The notes beneath the pieces were generated by a model. It saw nothing but the letters and a program-made list of their open reading frames with translations. It was not told the origin of the DNA and searched no databases. From Xylaria sp. FL1777 (taxonomy: Eukaryota; Ascomycota; Sordariomycetes; Xylariales; Xylariaceae): a stretch of DNA of 10,092 nucleotides. The stretch is from positions 1 to 10,092 of the forward strand of contig MU401091.1 of the NCBI GenBank assembly GCA_022578965.1, given 5' to 3'. The number at the start of each line of letters is the position of its first letter. The stretch's first letter is position 1. The position numbers and the translations under genes were made by a program. This document shows, piece after piece, positions 1 to 8,058 of the stretch.

Positions 1-95
1 TTTAAAAATAAATATAAAATATTTTATATTTATTTTTAATTTATTTTAATTTTATTATATTTTTATTAAATATTTTAATTATTATTTTTTAATTA
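1..95. other. Pure A/T flank, left
   Basis: There is not a single G or C in the first 95 bases; the first C is at 96. No gene, RNA or repeat unit is recognisable. Composition changes abruptly at about 96, where scattered G and C reappear, so this is a compositional boundary and may mark the left edge of the inserted repeat that follows. A matching pure A/T tract sits at the other end of the window. Confidence 0.85.
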
Positions 96-131
96 CTTGT
101 AGTACATTAAAAAAGCAAACAAATTTTTAAC

Positions 132-150
132 TAGGCTACCGGTTATTGCA
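132..150 (+). repeat. Candidate left terminal inverted repeat
   Basis: TAGGCTACCGGTTATTGCA here resembles the reverse complement of 9964-9983, TAGGCTAACGGCTTATTAGC: the TAGGCTA start is identical and the CGG and TTATT blocks match with small gaps. The match stands out because this locus otherwise has almost no GG or CC. The repeats are not at the exact compositional edges (36 bases in from the left edge, about 8 bases in on the right), so the true ends are uncertain. Confidence 0.4.
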
Positions 151-160
151 CGACCTGAAA

Positions 161-564
161 AAAGCACGTGAAATAACTAAATAAGTTTTAAATATAAAGA
201 AGCTTAGCTATTATAACGTAGCTAAAAAACTAATTAGGTTATAAGCAGCTGTAAAAACATAAAAACAGAGGCCCTTAAACACGAAGCAAAAACAGCTAAG
301 CATTAATACTGGCTTTTCTTTAAGCCAAAAAAGGTTTACTATAACTATAGAGCAAAAGCTAAAGCAGCTGTTATAAAGCTGTTTACTACTTATAGTTTTA
401 AAAGAGCTACTTATTACAGGCTTACGTTTATGAACTTTAAAGTAAAGCACAATATAATAAAGTATTAAAAACAGCAATATAAAATTATAAACATAAAACT
501 ATAAAAGTTAAAAGGTATATATTATAAGAAAGCAAAGCAATTAAGCAACTTTATTAAGTACTAA
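161..564 (+). pseudogene. Broken plus-strand coding remnant, unrecognised (weak resemblance to a pogo-type transposase N-terminus)
   Basis: Two plus-strand frames look coding-like. The frame read from 226 is open to about 468 and holds FFKPKKVYYNYRAKAKAAVI and AVIKLFTTYSFKRATYYRL, which reads like a basic helix-turn-helix stretch. A second plus frame holds IKKLSYYNVAKKLI followed by NTKQKQLS, which faintly recalls the psq-type DNA-binding domain at the start of fungal pogo/Fot-like transposases. The two do not join without a frameshift. In-frame stops are TAA or TAG, as expected from C-to-T or G-to-A change. The gene is cut by the retrotransposon at 565-569 and would continue from 8277. I cannot assign a family with confidence. 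Confidence 0.3.
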
Positions 565-569
565 ATACT
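565..569. repeat. Target-site duplication, left copy (ATACT)
   Basis: ATACT directly precedes the first base of the low-coordinate LTR and is repeated exactly at 8272-8276 after the last base of the other LTR. Five base pairs is the usual duplication made by Ty3/Gypsy integrases. It shows that the two LTRs belong to one insertion event and that no large rearrangement separated them. Confidence 0.9.
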
Positions 570-851
570 TGTAATAGACTTGTTATACATTAATATAACA
601 GGTTTACCCTTGGGGTTTTAATTTGCAGGTAACAATAAAATCCTTAATAGTGGTCCGTTAAGGAGGTTTTTGGGGTACTTTTACTACTATGCATTAATAG
701 GGGTTTTAAAGAATTAAAAGTAATAAGTGTATTAGTGCTTAATAATTATAAGGAAATTAATAGCTAAAGAACTAGAACTAAATGAATAACTAAATATAAG
801 AAATGCATGATTATATAAATAAAAAAAAGGTAAAAAAAGTAGTAATTTTTT

Positions 852-955
852 TTAGATTACTGTAAGTTTAATAAGCATTAAATTACTGTAAGCTTAATAA
901 GCTTTAAATTACTATAAGCTTAGTAAGCTTTAGATTACTGTAAGCTTAGTAAGCT
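852..955. repeat. Four tandem 26-bp units in the low-coordinate LTR
   Basis: Units run 852-877, 878-903, 904-929 and 930-955, each of the form TTARATTACTRTAAGYTTA followed by RTAAGCW. Each unit has a short palindromic core (TAAGCTTA or its mutated form), so the array could fold into hairpins on either strand. The same four units occur in the other LTR, so the array predates insertion. In retroelement LTRs such arrays often lie in enhancer-like regions; that role is inferred here. Confidence 0.9.
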
Positions 956-1012
956 AAATAGGTTATTATGTAACTTTAGCTTTAGCTAGCAAAAGAAAAG
1001 GTATATAATATG

Positions 1013-1020
1013 TATAAAAG
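1013..1020 (+). promoter_or_regulatory. TATA-like box pointing into the antisense reading frame
   Basis: TATAAAAG lies about 45 bases before the LTR edge and about 215 bases upstream of the ATG at 1237 on the same strand. The equivalent place in the other LTR reads TATATATAAAAG (8216-8227), so the core is kept in both copies. In such AT-rich sequence a chance TATA is likely, so the call rests on conservation and position. Confidence 0.35.
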
Positions 1021-1064
1021 TATTAAGCTGCTTTAAAGGCTACTTCTGTACTAATTTTATAACA

Positions 1065-1080
1065 CTATTTCTTTTTTTTT
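1065..1080 (-). promoter_or_regulatory. Polypurine tract (plus-strand DNA primer site of the retroelement)
   Basis: Directly inside the low-coordinate LTR the plus strand is a pyrimidine run. On the minus strand it reads AAAAAAAAAGAAATAG and abuts the TG end of the LTR. This is where the polypurine tract of a minus-strand element must lie, and it supports the orientation deduced from pol. The single T near the LTR breaks the purine run. Confidence 0.65.
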
Positions 1081-1236
1081 AAAATTATTATTTTAATAAT
1101 TTTCCGTAAGTATTTTTTCTTTCTTTTTTTTTTATATGTTATAATATTAAAGCATATTAAAAGAACTAACCGCTTATTTAAAACAAAGCAAAGATTTATT
1201 TTTGCTTTTTTTATTAATTTTATTAGCTATAAAGTT

Positions 1237-1680
1237 ATGCCTTGTTTTTGCTGCTTTAATTAGTTATTAACGTACAAAATAATAAATAATATGTTTTGTT
1301 GTTTTAAATATGTATACGTTAGTTGTTTTTATAACAGATCGGAAGTTTTAATTAACTTAATTAATAATATAGTTTTTAAGCACTGTTGTTTTAAGAAAAA
1401 AAAAAAGCAAGCAAAGCAATAGCTACTTTTAGTTCAAAAAAAGTTAAAATAAGCTTAAAATAGCTTTAATTTTGTTTTAAGCAAGTTAGCTTAGCTTTAT
1501 ATACAAAAATGTTTTCTAAAAGCAAAAAGTATTAAAATAGTTTAGCGAAAGCTCTAGTTCCTAAATAAATTAAACAAAATAAAGCATATTAAAAAAAAAC
1601 AAAAAGTGCTAGCAAAAAAGCAAAAACAACAGAAAAAGCAAGCTAAAGCAGCGCAAGCTGCTTTGTTTAAGTTTAATTAA
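1237..1680 (+). pseudogene. Antisense reading frame inside the retrotransposon: Cys-rich N-terminus plus coiled-coil C-terminus
   Basis: A plus-strand frame from ATG 1237 to TAA 1678-1680 (147 codons) lies between pol and the LTR, opposite to the element's genes. It is interrupted by seven stops, all TAG or TAA (1261, 1420, 1450, 1456, 1492, 1543, 1555), with no TGA. The start reads MPCFCCFN, then NNMFCCFKYVYVSCFYNRSE, and a later HCCF; the spaced cysteines suggest a small zinc-binding module. After about residue 50 it becomes Lys/Gln-rich: SKLA, IQKCFLKAKSIKIV, then KQKVLAKKQKQQKKQ and AKAAQAALFKFN, a likely coiled coil. From memory this resembles a class of short uncharacterised fungal proteins with an N-terminal Cys cluster and a QKRFL-type helix; I cannot verify that. 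Purine richness switches to the plus strand here, unlike in pol, supporting plus-strand coding. Function unknown. Confidence 0.6.
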
Positions 1681-1756
1681 GATTCTTTAAGCGTTTTTTT
1701 TAAGGTTAACTTTTCTTTTTTAGTTTTAAGCAGTTAAAGTATTAGCAGTAAAACTA

Positions 1757-1900
1757 ACTTATAACTACTTTAGCAGTTTTTAGGTGTTTTTTAGGTTTTT
1801 AAGTATTATTAACATATAAGTATCTTTTTTATTTAATAAAATACTTTAAGTTACTATTGTTTTAACAGAAATTTAGTATATTTTTAACTTTATAAATGTT
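1757..1900 (-). pseudogene. Chromodomain remnant at the C-terminus of pol
   Basis: In the pol frame the minus strand gives YKVKNILNF, then NLKYFIK*KRYLYVNNT*KP and KKHLKTAKVVI. This follows the chromodomain plan: a beta strand with Y-x-V-x-x-I-L, the L-x-Y-x-V-K-W-K-G-Y core and the N-T-W-E-P strand before the C-terminal helix. The two aromatic-cage Trp positions are now stop codons (Trp TGG to TAG or TAA) and the Gly of KGY is Arg. In chromoviruses this module binds methylated histone tails and steers integration; here it is dead. Confidence 0.85.
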
Positions 1901-2029
1901 TTAATCTGTTTTTATTTTTAGTTATATTTTAATAAATGTTTTAATAAGTGTTAGTTTTAGTAAAAAAATATAAAAAACAAAGTAAATTTGCATGTTTTTT
2001 AGTAATAATAATTTATAGTTAATAAATAA

Positions 2030-2110
2030 AATAATTTCCTTAATTTTAAAAGAACTAAGTTTTTTAAATTTTAATTTATTGCTTAGTTGTTTTGTTTTAA
2101 TTTAGGGAAT
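2030..2110 (-). pseudogene. Integrase C-terminal GPY/F-like module remnant
   Basis: The pol frame reads KFKKLSSFKIKEII (first codon at 2071), then INYKLLL and MQIYFVFYISLL-like text continuing to about 1960. SSF stands where the family has GPF or GPY (Gly GGT to AGT and Pro CCT to TCT, both transitions). The downstream Ile-His-Pro-Val-Phe-His segment of Gypsy integrases is visible as MQIYFVFY. It sits between the integrase core and the chromodomain, as in chromoviruses. Confidence 0.75.
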
Positions 2111-2469
2111 ATTAATGTTTATATTTTGTTTTTATTATAGCAAATAAACCTTGTTTTTTTTTTTAAAGGTTAGTTTTTTAGTTCGTTTTTTGTTGTAGTA
2201 TATTAACATTTGTTATTATAAAAACTAAAAACGTAGTTGCAGTTTAGCTTATAATGTTTTAATTTTTGTTGCAATAGTTTTTGCTTAAAGTACTATAGTT
2301 AAAATAGCAAGTGCTTCTATTAATGTTTTTTTTTGTTTTTTAATAGTTGCTTGCTGTTTATAAACGGCTTTATGCAAAAATATGTTTATATTTTTGTTTG
2401 TTAATATATTATATAAAATTTGTATTATTAATAATAGTTTTACTTAATTGTTTTATTAGTAGTTAATAT

Positions 2470-3095
2470 AACTTTATAAATATTATTTTAAAATTTAGTT
2501 TAGTTTTTTTGTTTGTTTATTTGTTTATAAGTAATAAGCAGTTAAAAATTTTAGTTTAATACTAATAAGTTTAAAAAAACTAGTTTTAAACTTAAAAGTA
2601 AATAATTTATTTCGGTTTAAAATAATTCTTTTTAGTAGCTTATGCTTATTTAAATATTAGCGTATAAAGGCGTATATAAGTTGTTTAGCTGTTATGTTTT
2701 TTTTAAACAGTAAAAAGTAAGCGTATTTAGTAAGTTTGTTAATAATAATTTATATTTTATTATATTATATTTCTGTAATTAGATCGGTTAATAAAAGTAA
2801 TGCTGTAATAAAATCTTAGGTAATAGTGTGCTATACTTATTTAAGTATTTATGTAAGTTATAACAGTTTATAAAGCTTATATTAAGCTGCTTTAGCTTTG
2901 TTGCAAATATTGCACTTTTTTATAATAGATTTAATTATGTTTTATAGTTCTAGAAAATCGTATTTTTTTTGTAGTTATTTAACTATTTTTATTGTTTTTT
3001 AGTATTTATATAATAAGTGTTTATAAAATTTCTTAATAAACTTGTTTTGTAAAAATTCTAGTAAATAAACCTTATATTTATACATTAGCTTGTTA
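2470..3095 (-). pseudogene. Integrase core remnant (HHCC zinc finger and DDE domain)
   Basis: The zinc finger is seen as KFYKHLLYKY (first His CAC at 3017-3019, second His now Tyr) and KKCNICNK (Cys codons 2912-2914 and 2903-2905). The catalytic core begins with a Trp-to-stop codon, DFITAL (first Asp intact, GAT at 2813-2815), then INKLTKYAYFLLFKK. The second acidic site reads IILNRNKLFTFKF, with Asp now Asn (2615-2617). The glutamate region reads TNKQTKKLN, where Lys AAA at 2507-2509 replaces the catalytic Glu. The triad is thus Asp-Asn-Lys and could not catalyse strand transfer. Order and spacing are those of Ty3/Gypsy integrases. Confidence 0.95.
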
Positions 3096-3199
3096 TTTTT
3101 TAATTTTTTGTATTTTTGTAGTTTTGCTAATTTTTTTAAGTTATAAGCTTATTATAGCTATATATTTGTAAGGTTTTTAAGTATAACTTTAACTTTTAA

Positions 3200-3645
3200 G
3201 CTTTTATTTTTTTAGAAATGTAATACTTAAATGTTTTTTTTTAGAACTTTAAATCCTTTTTAACTTTATTAGCTAAGTATGTTTGCTTAAATGTTTTTTT
3301 TTCTTTTAATGTAGCATATTTTAAAGTTAAATTTAAAAAGAAAAACTATTTAATTTTTATATTGTTTAGTAATTTTTTGCGTAGTTATAAATTTTATTAA
3401 GTTTTAATAATTTAAATAAATCTTAATTAGCTTTATAGTTTCTATAAAGAATAGTTCTTATTTTTTAAGTACTATAATAATTGCAAGCAGTTCTTTATTA
3501 TATATAAAGTATTATAATGTTACATTTTATAGTGCTTTAAAGTAATAAGCTACTAAATGCTATTTTTTGTTGTTTTTTAGTTGTTTTAAAACTTTTGCAA
3601 TTATATTATTTAAAGCGTTTGTTTTTAGCTTTTTCTTTTTTTGTA
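3200..3645 (-). pseudogene. RNase H remnant and connection to integrase
   Basis: In the pol frame: KLKTNALNNIIAKVL, where Asn AAC at 3617-3619 replaces the first catalytic Asp of the T-D-A-S motif; HLVAYYFKAL from 3559; NKELLAIIIVLKK from 3499, the glutamate-bearing helix with Asp changed to Asn before KELL; then FKFNFKICYIKRKKNI and a degraded A-D-A-L-S-R end (ANILS*). The enzyme would have removed the RNA strand after first-strand synthesis. It follows RT directly, as in Gypsy elements. Confidence 0.9.
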
Positions 3646-3799
3646 AATTAGGTAGTTTAACTACAAGATTAAAAGTAACTCTAAGTTTTAGTTTTTTAAA
3701 AGCTTTTTGGGTTTTCTTTAAAATTAAAAAGGTTTTTTTTTTATATTTCTTTTTTGTGTACTTTGTAAAATAAAATGCTATTTTTTTAAAGTTTTAAAT

Positions 3800-4690
3800 T
3801 AATATTTAAACATAGTTTAAAAATCTTAATGCTTGTTATATATTTATAACAGTAGCTAGATTAAATATTTTTTAGTTTTATATTGTATTAATTTTTAACT
3901 ATTAAATTTATATTTGTTTTAAAGTAATTATAAATCTTAAAAAGTTAATTTTTTATGTATGCTATATATACTTTTTTGTATTAAGTTATAATTTTGCTTG
4001 TTTAAGTATTTTTAATACTTAGGTTATGTGTTTTTTGTGTTTTTTTAGTGTTTTAAAATAAATTAAAATATTATTTAAATAAATAAACATAAACTTATTT
4101 AAAAACTTTTATAGAATTATTATTATTATGTGTTAAAAGTTAGCTAGTATGTTTTATAGTTCTTGTAGTATAACTATATACTTATATAGTTTATGTACTA
4201 TTTATATAGCAGTTTTTTATTTTTTTTTTTTAGCTATTTTAATAGTATAATATTTATTTAAGATATTAACTGCTATAAACTATTCTGTTTAACTAATGTT
4301 TTCTTTTATAGTTATTAGTAAAATAAAAAAATATTTATTTGCAATAGTAATTATGTTTAATAGTTAGTAGTTAATTATTACTTGTTATATTGGTTTTTTT
4401 TTTTTATTAATTAGTTGTTTTTTATTTTTTATTTTAAGTACTAATACTATAGAATATTTAGCAGATAATTAAGATTTTTTTAAAAATCCTTTTGCTAAAT
4501 TTTTTTAAATGTATTTTTATAAAACGTTTATTTTGTTTAAGCTTATATAATATACTTAATAAAGCTTTAGTTAACATTTTTTTTTAATAAAAATATAATA
4601 ATTCTATAAGCTATATTTAAGAAGTTCTTTTTTTTTTTTTTTTTTAAATAGTTTATAGAATTTATAATATACTTTTGGTATTTTGTTTAG
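3800..4690 (-). pseudogene. Reverse transcriptase remnant
   Basis: After a linker starting IPKVYYKFYKLF (from 4681), the fingers and palm are recognisable: NLAKGFLKKS, VIINY*LLNIITI, KYFFILLI, then FIAVNILNKYY, where the first catalytic Asp is Asn (AAT at 4265-4267). Next come KTAI*IVHKLYKYIVI and the YxDD box as FIYLNNILIYF (Tyr at 4079-4081, both Asp codons now Asn). Downstream thumb text, including INFLRFIIT and RFLNYVQIL-like sequence, continues to about 3800. All three catalytic Asp residues are lost, and Trp and Gln positions are stops. The identification rests on many ordered motifs in one frame. Confidence 0.95.
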
Positions 4691-4739
4691 AATTTTTTTT
4701 GCGATTTTTCTGATTTTTTTGCTTTGTTTTTTATTTTTT

Positions 4740-4945
4740 TAATTAATAGTTTTTGTTTTTTATTGGATTAAAAAGTTGCTAGTTTTTAGCTATAATATTC
4801 CTAAAATAATGTTATAATTAAATATATTAGCAATATTTAATATAATTTGTTTTTTGTGTTTTTATATAAATATATTAAAAAGTTTAGTTTTTTTAAGTAT
4901 GTAACTATTATTATAACTAGAAGTATTTTTATTAAATCTTTTAAT
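4740..4945 (-). pseudogene. Aspartic protease remnant
   Basis: The pol frame reads FNKNTSSYNNSYI with the candidate active site at 4922-4933. Asn AAT stands for the Asp of D-x-G-A and the following Asn and Thr fit Gly and Ala by transitions, but the middle Lys does not fit Ser or Thr, so this part is tentative. Downstream, NYNIILGIL*LKTSN (4775-4816) matches the conserved V-I-L-G-x-x-W-L block at the C-terminal side of Gypsy proteases, with the Trp now TAG. The enzyme would have cleaved the Gag-Pol polyprotein. Confidence 0.7.
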
Positions 4946-5299
4946 TTTTTAGGATTTTTGCTTATATTTCTAGGAAATTTTATTTTGTTTTATTACTTTA
5001 AGTAAAATTATATTAGCTTATATTTTTAAGTTAATTAAAGTGTTATACTTTCTTTTTAATATATAAGTTTAACTTTAAATTAGTTTTGCTAGTTATTATA
5101 TTAAACTTTATATAAGGCTTTAGTTTTTTTAGCTACTTGCTGCTTTTTTAGCAAGTATTTATTTTGTTTTTTAACTTTTTTTTATTAAATGTTTAAATAT
5201 TTGTTTTATTTAGTACTTCAAATGTTGTTATACTTTGTTTTATTTTTGTTTTTAGTTAAGCTTTAAATCGCAGTTTTTAAGCTTTTTTGCTTTTAATAA

Positions 5300-7110
5300 C
5301 TATTTTTTAGTATAATTATGCTTTAATTAGCTAGTAATATTTATAGTAGTTATTTTTGCATTTTTTTAAACTAGTGTTATAAATATAATTAAAATTCTTT
5401 TTAAATGTTATAAATTTTTATAAATTTTTGTAATAAACTATAATTATAACTAACTACTTTAATTTATAAAGGTTTTATATTTTTATTTTTGTAATTTGTT
5501 TAAAAAACTAATTATTTTTTAGTTTATTAAATAAATATTAGTAGCAATAATATACTATATAGCAATTTTATAATACTTTGTTATGTTTTAGATTTTTTAA
5601 GCGTAAAATATTATTATTGTTTTTTATTATAGTTTTATTATAGTAATAACTTTTAGCAATTAGTTAAATTATTAGTTTTAGTTTTTAAAATATATTAGTT
5701 TTTATGCTAACTATTAATGCTTTTTTGTTTTGTTATATTTAAAGCAGTTTAAGCTATAAAAATACTTTATTTATTTTTATTAGTTCTTTTTTTATAGTGT
5801 TTTTTATAGCTTTTAATTTTATTTATTTTTGCTTTAAAGTTTTATAAGTTCTGTTTTTTTAAGTTTATTTAGCAACTAAATGTTTTAGTAGTTTATAATT
5901 AGTTTAATAACTATACTATTTATAGTTATAGTTTTGTTTTTTTAAACATAACTTTTTTTTAAGCTATATTTTAAGCTTTAGTAGTTTAAAGTTTTTATAG
6001 TTTTGTAAGTTTGCTAACTATATTAATTTACTACTTTTTGTTATTTATTACTTTTAATTAAACTATTTTTTTAAGTTATATATTAAATAACTTTAATTAT
6101 TTGTATAATAAATATATTTTTTTGCAATTTGTTTTAATAACTGCAAAGCTTTTAAATAATATTTATATGCTTATTTATTTTAACTTATATAAATAAAGCA
6201 TTTAAATTTATTTAGTATAACATTTTTGTTTTAACTTAAAATAACAATTTTATATTTTTGCTTTAAAAACATATTTTTTAAGTTATTTTATTATTTTTTA
6301 TTGTTTTAGACTTTTATAACTTATACTTTTTTTTTAAGTTAAAAAATCTTTTTCTTTTTATAGCTTTTTTTTCTGTTTTTTTTCTTAAATTAGCATTATT
6401 TTTAAAAGTGTTTTTTTTTTTTATAGTTATAACATTTAACTTTAAACATATTTTAAGGTTATTATTTTTAAACTTTATTAATTTGCTTGAATTTTTGTTT
6501 AATACTTTTTTAAGTATTTTTTTTTTTATTTTTTTTAGTTTTTTTAGTTTTAAGATACTAGTTAAATAATTATTAATTAATTATAATAGCTATATTAATA
6601 TACGTATTAATTTTTGCTAGTTTATTTATTTTATATAATTTGTTTTAAACTTAAGTTTTAAGTTTATTATAAAATAAGTAAAACAATGCAAGCTTAAGCA
6701 ATCTTAAAATTACTATTAATTGTTTAAATTTTATAGCATAATTTACTGCTGCTTTTATTTGTTTTAAGCAATAAAATGCTTTTTTTGCATGTTTTATTTT
6801 TTAAGTGTTTTTAAATAGTGCTTTTATTTAATTTTTAAACTTAACGTAGTTCTTAAAAATTTCTTTTATTTTTAGCTTAAGGTTAATTAACTTGTTAGCT
6901 TTTAAGAAATTTTTTAAAATAAGTTAAAATTATTTTAGTACTTTTTTTAATAAAAATTATAAAATAGTTATTACTTTTTAGTCTTTTTTTATAATAATAA
7001 TAAAGTGTTATTTTAAATAAAGTTTAATATAAATTAAAAAAGCTTTTATATTTATAGATTTATTATAAAGCTTTAAAGCAATAAGTTTAAAACTTTTAAT
7101 GTTTAGCATT
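5300..7110 (-). pseudogene. gag: gag remnant (capsid domain and basic tail)
   Basis: On the minus strand, in a frame different from pol, the retrotransposon capsid is recognisable from about 7080 to 6500: VLK*F*LILKNFLKANKL, LKIKEIFKNYVKFKN, HAKKAFYCLKQIKAA, VNYAIKFKQLIV, ALFYLFYNKLK and INIAIIINNYLTS. These match the ordered blocks of fungal Gypsy Gag (the W-F segment, the F-G-x-x-x-E-K-x-x-A helix, the Y-A-x-x-F segment, the L-x-x-F-x-x-G-L-K segment and the I-x-I-D-N-R end). A CCHC knuckle is expected near 5330-5360, where one Cys (TGC at 5358-5360) is followed by several Tyr codons that could derive from Cys or His, but spacing does not fit cleanly. Gag would form the particle packaging the element RNA. 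The exact start codon is not identifiable. Confidence 0.8.
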
Positions 7111-7760
7111 TTTAATATTATAAATAATCTTAATAATAAAAGCAGTAATAATAGTAAAAAGTTAGGTTTTTTATTTTAAATTATTACTTTAAGTATAATA
7201 ATAATAAAAATAGGCGTTAAGTTTGCTAGTAGTAATATTAACATTAGTTATAGCATAATTACTTGTTTAAAGCTTTAATTTATTGTTATAATAGCAATTA
7301 TTACTACTGCTTTAATTATTATTACTAAAGTTTATACTAGTTTAAAAGTTATAATATTTAATATTTAAGCTGCTTTTTAAGTTAAAGCAACTAGTTTGCT
7401 TTATAACGCTAGTATTAATATTAGCTTTTTTTTATTACTACTATTTAACTTTTTCTTTTTTACTATTGCTTTTTTTTTAATAAAAATAGCTAGTAAAAAT
7501 GCTAAGGTTTATTATTTTAGTATGTTATTAGTTCTAAAGGTTTTTAAGATTTTTAAACTTAATTTTTAATTTTTTGTTTTTAATAGTATAACTTAAATTT
7601 AGTTTATTAGTTATTAAGTAAGGTTTATTTATGTAATACTGTTTAACATTTTTGTTTTTTGAATATTTTTTTAGTATACTTTTAAAAGTTTATTTTGTAA
7701 ATTGTTTATTATTTAACTTTTTATATTAATATTTGTTTTTATGTGTTAAGTTTTATTAAT
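7110..7760 (-). other. Leader and N-terminal gag region, not resolved
   Basis: This stretch lies between the primer-binding-like site and the recognisable capsid. It should hold the 5' untranslated leader and the start of gag. I see repeated TAATAATA-type tracts (for example around 6990-7010 and 7100-7210) and no convincing conserved protein block or initiator ATG. Confidence 0.5.
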
Positions 7761-7776
7761 TAAAAAGCTATTAAAG
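7757..7776 (-). promoter_or_regulatory. Candidate tRNA primer-binding site
   Basis: On the minus strand the sequence next to the LTR end reads CTTTAATAGCTTTTTAATTA. Reversing two G-to-A changes gives TGGTAGC starting three bases after the LTR, which is the beginning of the initiator tRNA-Met type site used by many Ty-like elements. Beyond seven bases the match fails, so this is tentative. Its location at the high-coordinate LTR agrees with the minus orientation. Confidence 0.4.
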
Positions 7777-8058
7777 TATAACGGACTTATTATATATTAA
7801 TATAACAGGTTTACTTTTAAAGTTTTAATTTGCAAATAATAATAAGATTTTTAACAGTAGTCCGTTAAAGAAGTTTTTAAGGTATTTTTATTACTATGCA
7901 TTAATAAAGGTTTTAAAAGATTAAAAGTAATAAATATATTAGTGCTTAGCAGTTATAAAAAAATTAATAGCTAAAAAACTAGAACTAAATAAATAACTAA
8001 ATATAAAAAATGCATAATTATATAAATAAAGAAAAAGTAAAAAAAGTAATAACTTTTT

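Larger units (their letters stand above)
96..564 (+). mobile_element. Left part of an older, split repeat element (class unknown)
   Basis: This stretch lies between the pure A/T flank and the target-site duplication of the LTR retrotransposon. It would be contiguous with the stretch starting at 8277 if that retrotransposon were removed. The plus strand is purine- and A-rich with many Lys, Ala and Gln-type codons, as a degraded coding strand would be. A short sequence at 132-150 reappears inverted at 9964-9983. Left plus right parts together are about 2.2 kb, a typical size for a fungal DNA transposon. Class is inferred only from this architecture; a solo or partial retroelement remains possible. 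Confidence 0.45.
570..1064 (-). repeat. LTR (3' LTR in the element's own orientation)
   Basis: These 495 bases align to 7777-8271 without a single gap. By hand count about 75 positions differ (roughly 15%), and every difference I traced is a transition (C/T or G/A). On the plus strand it begins TGTAATAGAC and ends TAACA, the standard TG...CA ends. The first 140 bases keep more original G/C (for example CCCTTGGGG near 607-615) than the partner copy, while the last 60 bases keep less. Inside are four 26-bp tandem units and a plus-strand TATAAAAG. Confidence 0.95.
1754..5000 (-). pseudogene. pol: pol polyprotein remnant: protease, RT, RNase H, integrase, chromodomain
   Basis: Read on the minus strand this is one continuous frame: the protease motif (codon ending at 4933), RT YxDD site (4081), RNase H NKELLAI (3499), integrase CxxC (2914), GPY/F-like module (2071) and chromodomain (1894) all have codon starts congruent modulo 3, so no net indel has occurred in over 3 kb. 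The frame contains dozens of TAA and TAG codons where Gln or Trp stands in the family. It would have encoded the enzymes that copy the element's RNA into DNA and insert it; the chromodomain would have guided integration to methylated histone chromatin. The exact start is unclear. The end is set at a TAG (1754-1756) just after the chromodomain, but every stop here may be mutational. Confidence is high for identity and moderate for ends. Confidence 0.95.

Noticed and set aside
211..477. Open minus-strand frame of 88 codons
   Set aside because: It lies opposite a purine-rich, coding-like plus strand, has the Phe/Leu/Cys composition of an antisense shadow and shows no motif.
852..955. CRISPR-like or satellite array
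   Set aside because: Units are directly abutting with no unique spacers, and the array sits inside an LTR at the same offset in both copies.
3567..3773. Open plus-strand frame of 68 codons rich in Phe and Leu
   Set aside because: It is the antisense shadow of the RT/RNase H connection on the minus strand; the Lys-rich pol strand gives Phe-rich antisense text with few stops.
4621..4650. A long T run as an RNA polymerase III terminator or assembly artefact
   Set aside because: It is the antisense of a Lys/Glu-rich stretch of the pol linker (KLFKKKKKKELL) and keeps the reading frame, so it is explained by coding sequence after G-to-A change.
5330..5362. A canonical CCHC zinc knuckle in gag
   Set aside because: One Cys and several Tyr codons are present, but no choice of positions gives the CX2CX4HX4C spacing by transitions alone.
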